A stretch of DNA of 64,000 nt from Chamaecrista fasciculata. Taxonomy: Eukaryota > Streptophyta > Magnoliopsida > Fabales > Fabaceae. Both the position numbers and the translations under genes were made by a program. The notes beneath the pieces were generated by a model that worked only from the letters and a program-made list of their open reading frames with translations, was not told the origin of the DNA and did not search any database. The DNA lies in contig QANZ01045943.1 in assembly GCA_003254925.1 (NCBI GenBank), forward strand, positions 81,046-145,045, written 5' to 3'. Each line of letters begins with the position of its first letter. The first letter of the stretch is position 1. Below, one piece after another: positions 48,401 through 57,400 of the stretch.

Positions 48401-51400
48401 CTCATAAAGACACTCTTATTATGACCAGCCGGAATCTCATAACTGGAAAAAGTTAGTCTTCCATTTTGACCTTCTTCCTTTTCTTCGTCTCTTTCTTTTA
48501 ACAGTAATAATGACATTTAAAATAATATCTATAGATAGCTTAGTTTTGAAACTTTACTTTTAGAGAGCAGTGTATGCCTTTACATGGGAAAATCAAGTCT
48601 TCTATCCTCTTTAAACTTAATTTTTTCAAACTTGCAGCTGCCTCTGAGAGTTTGGATATCAACTTTAAAGTGAGTTCTGCTTTGGTGGAGATAGTCAAGC
48701 GGATAACTACTAAACCTCGCTATATTCTTGCAAAGGTTCTCTAATTTTAAATGACTTAGTGCACCATATCTTGATTTAGAAAAAGTGATATTTCCTTTGT
48801 CTTATTATCCTTTCATCTATTTGAAGAATGAGCATACTGTTTGGGATATACCGTAAATATTTAGTAGCACTACTTGTCCTATTATCCTGTAATCTATTTG
48901 AGGATTGTTGTTTTCATATAAGTCTATATGATTTCAGCACTTGTTGATCAGTGGTGACATAGAAACAAGATAAATGCCTTTCATCATATTTGTCTTCAAG
49001 TATGTTGAGTTGATAACTGACATTTAGATACTGTTTATTACATAGCTTCCTCTCTTTCGTGTCCTAACACCTGCATGCATTATTTGGCATTTTATCTAAA
49101 AATGCATCTAAGATTTCAAAAACTTGTCCCTACTCATCACATAGACATTGACCAATAGTGGTACATTTTCTAGGGCGGAATCACCTCTTCAGATATTGCT
49201 ACAAAAGCCCTTGGTGCAAGTTGTGCCAAGATAGTTGGGCAAGCACTTGCTGGCATTCCCTTGTGGCAATTAGGGCCTGAAAGTAGACATCCAGGAGTTC
49301 CATACATTGTTTTCCCTGGTAAAACATACTGAGCATTGCTTTTTCTTTATTTTCCTTACTTATTTTCCCAAACCTCCTAAATTCTCCCTTAAACAGATTT
49401 ATTCTTTAATTATTAAAAGAAAATCTGCCTTTTGTAGGTAATGTTGGTGACAGTGGAGCACTGGCAAAAGTTGTGAAATCATGGGCTCATCCAGTCAGAC
49501 TTTCATCAACTAAAGAACTTCTTGTGGTGAGTACCATCTTATTCAAGGTTTTGAACCCAATATTCCTTTCATATTGAGATTTTCTTTTCCTGGACCTAAA
49601 GAATGCAGAAAAGGGTGGATATGCTGTTGGAGCATTTAATGTTTATAATTTGGAAGGAGTTCAGGCTGTTGTCTCTGCAGGAGAGGAAGAACAAAGTCCT
49701 GCCATATTACAGGTCAGAAGCAGTCAGTTTACTATAGTTACTGGTGTGTCCCCTTTTCTTCTACCAGAAAAGATATGTAAGAGAACCCGTGTGAAAAAAC
49801 TAAGTTTCATCCAGTTGTTTAAGGGCTGTTTCATATTTATTTATCTTTGTTTTCTGTGTATCTGCATCACTTGAAATATGTCTTCGTTCAGATGATGCTA
49901 GAAATTCTTTAGTTGTTTGCAATGCATCAACTTGTTTCGTTCTAAACTAGCTGTGAATTATTTATATACCTTTCAGATCCATCCTGGGGCCTTAAAGCAA
50001 GGAGGAATTCCTTTAATTTCAAGTTGCATTACCGCTGCTGAGCAGGCCAGTGTAAGTGGTGTTACATTGCCCGACGTAAATGGAAATCAGAAAGGGAAAG
50101 TAAAGCAAAGTTCTTTGCAGAATTTGATGTTAAATATATGGTGAAATATATAGAATGACAGTAGAATATGAGAAAAACTTTCTTGATTGTAATACATTTC
50201 TAAATGTCATAGGGTATTTATAGACAAGGACATAGCCTATTCTACGAAATACAATAAATACAATTAATTCTAAAATCTAACTTCAAGGCTAATATTTAGG
50301 GTCAACACTTTAATTCATATTGATTTACATAATCAAATCTTATTCACAACACTCCCCCTCAAGTTGGGAGCATAGATTTCAATCATGCCCAACTTGCTCC
50401 AAAAGTATTCTAAAACATAAAAGACCCAAACATCATAAATTCATAATCATGTGAAAACTGATAAGCGAGAGAAATTGTGTTGTTTTATTCATGAAAATGA
50501 TAGGGTATTTATACAAGAGTTTTCAATCTATTCTAGGAAACAAGATAAATGAGAATAAATATTCAGCTACAATCAATCCCTAATTGCTATCCAATCAATT
50601 CCTAATTGATATCCTAATTAATACAAATATTCACAACACTCCCCCTCAAGCTGGAGCATATATGTCATAGGCACGAAGCTTGCCACATAGATATTTAATT
50701 TGAGGACCTCTGAGAGATTTAGTGAGAATATCTGCCAGCTGATCATTTGAATTAACAAACCGAGTAGCAAGACATCCGGACTGAATCTTCTCTCTAATAA
50801 AGTGACAATCAATTTCAATGTGTTTGGTCCTTTCATGAAACACTGGATTTGAGGCAATGTGCATAGCTGCTTGGTTATCACATACCAGCTCCATTTTGTG
50901 TATGTCTCCAAATTTCATCTCTTGAAGAAGTTGTTTCAACCATACTAATTCACAAGTTGCTAAAGCCATAGCCCGATACTCAGCTTTTGCACTAGACCTT
51001 GCAACCACATTTTGTTTCTTACTTTTCCAAGAGACTAGGTTACCCCCAATTAAAACGCAATATCCAGATGTGGATCGCCTATCATCTGGTGAACCAGCCC
51101 AATCAGCATCTGAAAAGGCAACAATTTGGGAGTTTCCTTTATTCTCATATAATAATCCCTGTCCTGGCGCTCCTTTAATGTAGCGAAGAATCCGAACAAC
51201 CGCATCCCAATGACTATCACATGGTGATTGTAGAAACTGACTGACTACACTCACAGCAAACGATATGTCTGGACGAGTGATAGTGAGATAATTCAGTTTT
51301 CCCACAAGTCTTCGATATCTTTCAGGATTGTTTATCAGCTCCCCCTGTCCTGGATAGAGTCTAACATTCGGATCCATTGGAGTTTCAATTGGTTTGCAAT

Positions 51401-54400
51401 TCATCATGCCAGCCTCTTCTAACAAGTCAAGTGCATACTTCCGTTGTGAAATGGCCACACCAGTACTTGATTGGGCAACCTCAATTCCCAGAAAATACTT
51501 GAGCTTTCCCAAATCTTTAGTTTGGAAGTGGTTACACAGATGTTGTTTGAGTTGGGCAATACCTTCATCATCATCGCCTGTGATAACAATGTCATCCACA
51601 TATACGACCATGTAAATGCACTTGCCATTTGCAGTATGGCGAAAGAAGACTGTGTGATCCGCCTCACTGCGAGTCATCCCAAAATCTTGAATTACAGAAC
51701 TGAATCGGCCAAACCAAGCTCTTGGGGATTGTTTGAGACCGTAAAGAGAGCGGCGAAGTCGGCATACTTTCCCATACTCCCCCTGAGCAACAAATCCAGG
51801 TGGTTGCTCCATATAGACTTCTTCTTCTAGTTCACCATGAAGGAAGGCATTCTTAATGTCAAGCTGATAAAGTGGCCAGTGACGAATAGCCGCAATTGAT
51901 AAGAAGACACGAACCGAAGCAATTTTGGCAACTGGAGAGAAAGTATCACCATAGTCCAAGCCAAAGATTTGGGTGTATCCCTTGGCTACCAAACGAGCTT
52001 TGAGTCGTTCAACCTTTCCATCTGGACCAACTTTGACTGCATAGACCCACCGACAACCAACCGGAGACTTTCCAGGAGGAAGAGAAACCAAGTCCCATGT
52101 ACCATTGGAATGTAAAGCAGACATCTCATCAAGCATGGCTTGCCTCCACCCAGGATGTGCAAGAGCTTCATCTGTAGTCTTAGGAATAGAAACAGAGTCC
52201 AAAGAAGACACAAAGGCATAATATGGAGTAGACAAACGATGATAGCTCAAGAAATTATAAACAGGATGAGGATTACGAGTGGAACGAATACCTTTATGAA
52301 TGGCAATCGGAGGACTTTCTGGTGGAGGTTGGATCGGAGCAACGAGTGGAGCCGACAAAGGTTGTGAGTCAGAAGGAGGACCTGTGGTGTCGGGACGCGG
52401 GCGGCGATGATATGTCTGAAGAGGAGGACTAGGTGGTTCCTGGAGTGAAGGTTCTGGGAGAACAGGAAGGACTTCAGTCACAGGAGGACTAGAAGACACA
52501 GGTGACTCGAAGAATGGAGTAGACTCAAAGAAGGTCACATCAGGAGAGGTGAAACACCTTTGAGTTGCTGGACAATAACATCGGTAGCCCTTTTGGAGTC
52601 GAGCATAGCCGAGAAAAATACACTTGATGGATTTGGCCGTGAGTTTATCTTTTCCTGGGGTTAGATCATGCACAAAACAAACACAACCAAAGACACGAGG
52701 AGGAAGATGATAAAGAGGATCAGTAGGAAACAACAAGGAATGAGGGATTTGATTATTTAAAGTTGATGAAGGCATGCGATTGATCAGGTAACATGCAGTG
52801 AGAACTGCGTCACTCCAAAATTTGGTAGGGACATTATTATGAATAAGTAAAGTGCGAGCTGTTTCAATAAGGTGACGATTCTTACGTTCGGCTATCCCAT
52901 TTTGTTGTGGGGTATAAGGACAAGATGTCTGATGTAGAATTCCCTGAGAGGTCATAAAGGTCTTAAAGGGTGTAGACAAATACTCCTTAGCATTATCAGA
53001 ACGCAAGATAGAAACAGAAGTGTTAAACTGAGTTTTGATTTCAGCACAAAAACTTTGGAAGATATCAAAAACCTCAGAACGAGATTTCATCAAATACAAC
53101 CATGTACAACGAGAGTAATCATCAATAAAGGTTACGAAGTACTGAAAACCAAAAACAGAAGGCACACGACTAGGACCCCAAACATCAGAGTGAACAAGTT
53201 GAAAGGGTGAGGTGGATCGACTATTGAGATTACCAGAGAAGGAAGAACGTGTGTGTTTACCCAATTGACACGACTCACACGGGAGGGAAGACAAGGTAGA
53301 AAGAGAGGCATCCATTTGGCGAAGTTTAGAAACGCTTGGATGTCCTAGACGATTGTGAAGAAGTGACGGATAACTACTGGATGGGCATGCAACTGGAGAT
53401 GTAACAGGTGAAAGATGGTACAATCCTTCTGATTCACGGCCTATGCCAATCATCCGACCCGTACTACGATCCTGGATAGAAACACAATTATGAGCAAAGG
53501 TAATAGAACAATTGTGAGAACGAATTAATTTGCTAACAGAGATAAGATTGAAGGGAGATTCTGGAACATAAAGAACAGAATCAACAAATAAGGAAGGAAG
53601 AATTTGAGCTTGACCAATTCCTGTAGCAATAGTTTTACAACCATTGGCTATAGTAATGGAAGGAAGAGAAGAGGAATTAGAAATATGGGTGAACAAATGT
53701 TTATTACCAGAGATATGTTCAGAGGCACCTGAGTCAAGAATCCAAGGACCAATGTCAGGAGAATGAGTAAGGCAAGCAGTTACATTACCAATGTGGGCAA
53801 TTGAGGTAGTCACAGATGATGAACACGCCATTAAGAAAGAGGAGACCAACACAAGTATGAGATATTGGCAAACAAACTCCAGAAATGAGACCAGAAGACG
53901 CCGGCGAGCACGGCGACGTCGAGAACGGCGGAATCCGGTGCCGGAAACGGCGTCACGCGCCGGCGCGTGAAATTTCCGGCGGACTGTCGAGCGGCGCGTG
54001 GAGGCGCGTGCGGCGGCGGACGGCGACGGCGGAAGGTGGGTTTTGACGATCGGAAGCCTCTGAGCACGGTGGTGGGGCGCGTGTTCCAAGAAAAGCCCGA
54101 CAAAGACCTGTTTCAGCGTGGTGCAGTGATGATAGTAGAAAACCCTAACGAAGGTGAAGGCTGGAATGACACACAGCCGTACAAAACCCTAAATAATGAT
54201 GGCTGGAATGAAACACAGCCGTACAAAACCCTAAATAATGATGGCTGGAATGAAACACAGCCTCAAAATGCCCTACTGGAATGAAACACAGTAGTGGGAA
54301 GAGAGAAAAAGAAAATGATGGCTAGAAAGAAAAGAGAAACTAGTGGAGGATCACAATAGGCTCTGATACCATGATAAGTGAGAGAAATTGTGTTGTTTTA

Positions 54401-57400
54401 TTCATGAAAATGATAGGGTATTTATACAAGAGTTTTCAATCTATTCTAGGAAACAAGATAAATGAGAATAAATATTCAGCTACAATCAATCCCTAATTGC
54501 TATCCAATCAATTCCTAATTGATATCCTAATTAATACAAATATTCACAACAAAAACAAAACAAAGTAAACTAAGAAAAAATCCTCAGACTTGTTTGAGAC
54601 TCCCCTTGTCAGTGTATCCAAATAGCCATCATGAATAATGATCTCAAAATGTCCAAAAAGAGTGGCAACTTCTAATGGATACTAACGAGACATCCACCGC
54701 ATTCTCTATCATTGTTGTCTTCAAACTATCACCTTAAACAGTGATCTCAAAACTTCCAAGAGAGCTGCAATGTCTAGGGTACTCAAACTTGGTATCTCAA
54801 AAAAAAAACCAAAACCTCTTAAAGCAGCCAAAATAAGGACTGAAGACACCCAAATTGGTGAGACAAAATGAACTCGACGAAGTAGGTAGTACACAGCTCC
54901 ACAACACACTTAGACCCTCATAAAGGAGATACCAAAAGGAGACCAGAAATCATGAATGACATATAGGATACTAAAGACACGAAGGACTCAAAGAAGCAAC
55001 AAGAGCAAAATCAAAATACTATTCGAACAAAATGGATAACTCAAAAAGATCACCAATGTTGTTGAGAGAAGTCAAGAGCCTATGGTTGAGTCACATTGGT
55101 AGAGGGCTGGAATGACAACACAGCCGTGAATCATGTGAGAAGGGGCTTGAATGAGAACACAACCGCAACCACAGACTTGAGTCATCAACAAACTTGAGCA
55201 AAAAACCGTTTGAGAAGAGGTTAGAATGAAATCATAACCACAATCAAGAAAAAAACCGATTTGTGAAAGAAGAATACTTAAAAAATGACTACTAGATGAT
55301 CACAATAGGATGAAAGTTCATAAGCAACTCAAGAGAAAGGACGGGAAAGAAACCAAAGAAAAACAAACGAAAAAAGAGAATAGTGAGATGAGAAACAGAG
55401 GAACGCTGCGACATTGGTTTAGCATCCCACACACCCAACAATGTTGACACCTCAGAGTAACTTCGACAAAACAATGCCGAAAATGAGAAGAAAATTCATC
55501 GAGGCTCTAATGGCTTTGATACCATGTTAAATATATAGTAAAATATACAGAATGAGAGTAGAATGTGAGAGAAACTTTCTTGATTGTTATACATTTATTA
55601 ATGTCATAGGGTATTTATAGAAGAGCACATAGCCTATTTCAGGAAATACGGTAAATACTATTAATTCTAAAACCTCTAACATCTAGGCTAATATTTAGGG
55701 TCAACACTTTAATTTCGATTGATTTACATAATCAAATCTGATTCACAACATTTGAAAATATTGTTATTTGGCCGAAGTGCAAATTTGATCCCATATCTCT
55801 TGCTCAGTTCCTAATTTGGTCATGTATCTTTTTTTGTTGCATTTTTTATCCCATATCTTCGGCTCAGTTTCCAATTTGGTCTCATAATTTTTTTTGTTTC
55901 AGATTTGGTTCATATATTTTGGTTACGTGCAGAATTGGTCCCATATCTTTGGGTCAGGTGGAATTAATGGTGAAAAGTTTTGCTAAGATATGGGACCAAA
56001 TCTCCAACTTGACAAAAAAAATATGAGGTCAAAAGTGCAATGAAAAGTGATACAAGATCAAATTGGGATCTGAGCAAAAGATATGGGACCAAATTTGCAC
56101 GTTGACCTTGTTATTTTGATACAACCCTTTGTGAAGTATTATTATCATATATAAACATAATCAATCCCTCTTTACAACAACAACAACCAAGCCTTTTCCC
56201 ATTAGGTGGGGTCGGCTATATAGATCAACTGACGCCAACGCGTTCTATCCTTGCACATGTCAACCATTAGGTTATTGATTGATATATCTTTCTGGATAGT
56301 TTCATGGATAGTTTTCTTTGGTCTTCCCCTTCCCCGGGTTATAGGATAATCAACCATTTGGTCAAATCTGCGTACAGGGGCCTCCACACGTCTTCTTTGT
56401 ACATGCCCGAACCACCTAAGACGTGCTTCAACTAATTTCTGTACGATGGGTGCTACTCCAACTTTCTCTCTGATGATCTCATTCCTGATCTTGTCTTTTA
56501 TAGTATGACCACACATCCATTGAAGCATTCTCATCTCAGTCGCGTTGAATTTCTGCTCATGTTGCCCTTTTATCGCCCAACACTCAATACCATACAACAA
56601 AGTGGGTCTTATAGCAGTGCGGTAGAATTTTCTTTTTAGTTTAAGCAACACTTTTTTACTGAAGCATGTCTCCATTTCATCCACCCTGCTTGAATCTTGT
56701 GGTTAACGTCCTCTTCTATTTCCCCTATACTTTGCATTATCGTTCCCAAGTTGTGACTTAAAACTTGTGACTTCTTGTAACTGATGATCCCCAAGTTTCA
56801 CTACATCCATAGGATCCCCTTCTCTTCCACTGAACTTATATGCCATAAACTCTGTTTTACTCCTACTGATACAAAATTTGTAAGTCTCCGACCAAGACAA
56901 TGTCATCAGCAAAAAGCATACACCTCGGTGCTGCTCAGTAAGGACATCCAATAACACATTAAAGAGGTACGGGCTCAAGGCGAAACTTTGATGGAGTCCT
57001 ATGGTTATAGGAAAATCCATCGTGGCTCCACTTTGTGTTCTCACACACAAGGTGTGACCCCATTATATATGTCTTGAATCTCCCGGATATAAACCACACG
57101 AACTCCTTTCTTCTCCTAAGCCTTCCATAGAACATCCCTCTTTAATGAGGACTAAATAATATGGAGATTATAAAGGCAACAAAAGTGCAACAAAAAATAT
57201 ACAGGATCAAATTGAGAACTGAGACCAAATTTTTACTTTGACCTTGTTATTTTGATACAACACTTTGTGAAGTATTATTATCATATATAAACAGAACCAA
57301 TCCCTCTTTAGTGGAGATTATAAAGGCATATACAACACACAATGACAAAACATAAACATAGGTATCTAGATTTCAAGAGGTCAGACTCTCTCCCGAAATT

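Larger units (their letters stand above)
39825..49526 (+). other. Kinase module of the fusion protein: OtnK / DUF1537 (residues about 610-1107)
   Basis: Exons: 39825-40036, 40187-40274, 46865-46984, 47090-47208, 47296-47368, 47448-47567, 47720-47788, 47871-48041, 48125-48172, 48310-48451, 48638-48735, 49174-49318, 49438-49526. The N-terminal acid-sugar domain shows [15 protein letters not shown] (residues 659-673), [20 protein letters not shown] and [12 protein letters not shown]. The nucleotide-binding half shows [20 protein letters not shown] and PYIVFPGNVGDSG. Bacterial OtnK phosphorylates 3-oxo-tetronate at O4 using ATP. The intron after the second exon is 6.6 kb because of retroelements, and exon 47720-47788 ends with a GC donor. 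An in-frame alternative acceptor at 47057 would add 11 residues before the exon at 47090. Confidence 0.9.
50459..54551 (-). mobile_element. Young Copia element nested in the older one, long ORF, no gag
   Basis: The two 180-bp LTRs (50459-50638 and 54372-54551) differ at one position by my count. The 5-bp repeat AAAAC flanks it (50454-50458 and 54552-54556). Primer site (tRNA-iMet) and polypurine tract are in place. The pol ORF looks whole. As no capsid domain is visible, the copy would need gag from elsewhere. With a usual plant rate, one change in 180 implies about 0.2 million years, with wide error. Confidence 0.95.
50128..55750 (-). mobile_element. Older Copia-type element in intron 37, host of a nested insertion
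   Basis: LTRs at 50128-50351 and 55525-55750 begin TGTTAAATATAT and end ATTCACAACA. The 5-bp repeat TTTGA flanks the whole (50123-50127 and 55751-55755). A primer-site variant (TTTGATACCATG) abuts the right LTR, and the polypurine tract in reverse abuts the left. Without the nested element only about 1.5 kb remains, with no recognisable coding, so it is a non-autonomous or gutted copy. The LTRs differ by roughly one base in ten, so it is much older than its passenger. Confidence 0.9.
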
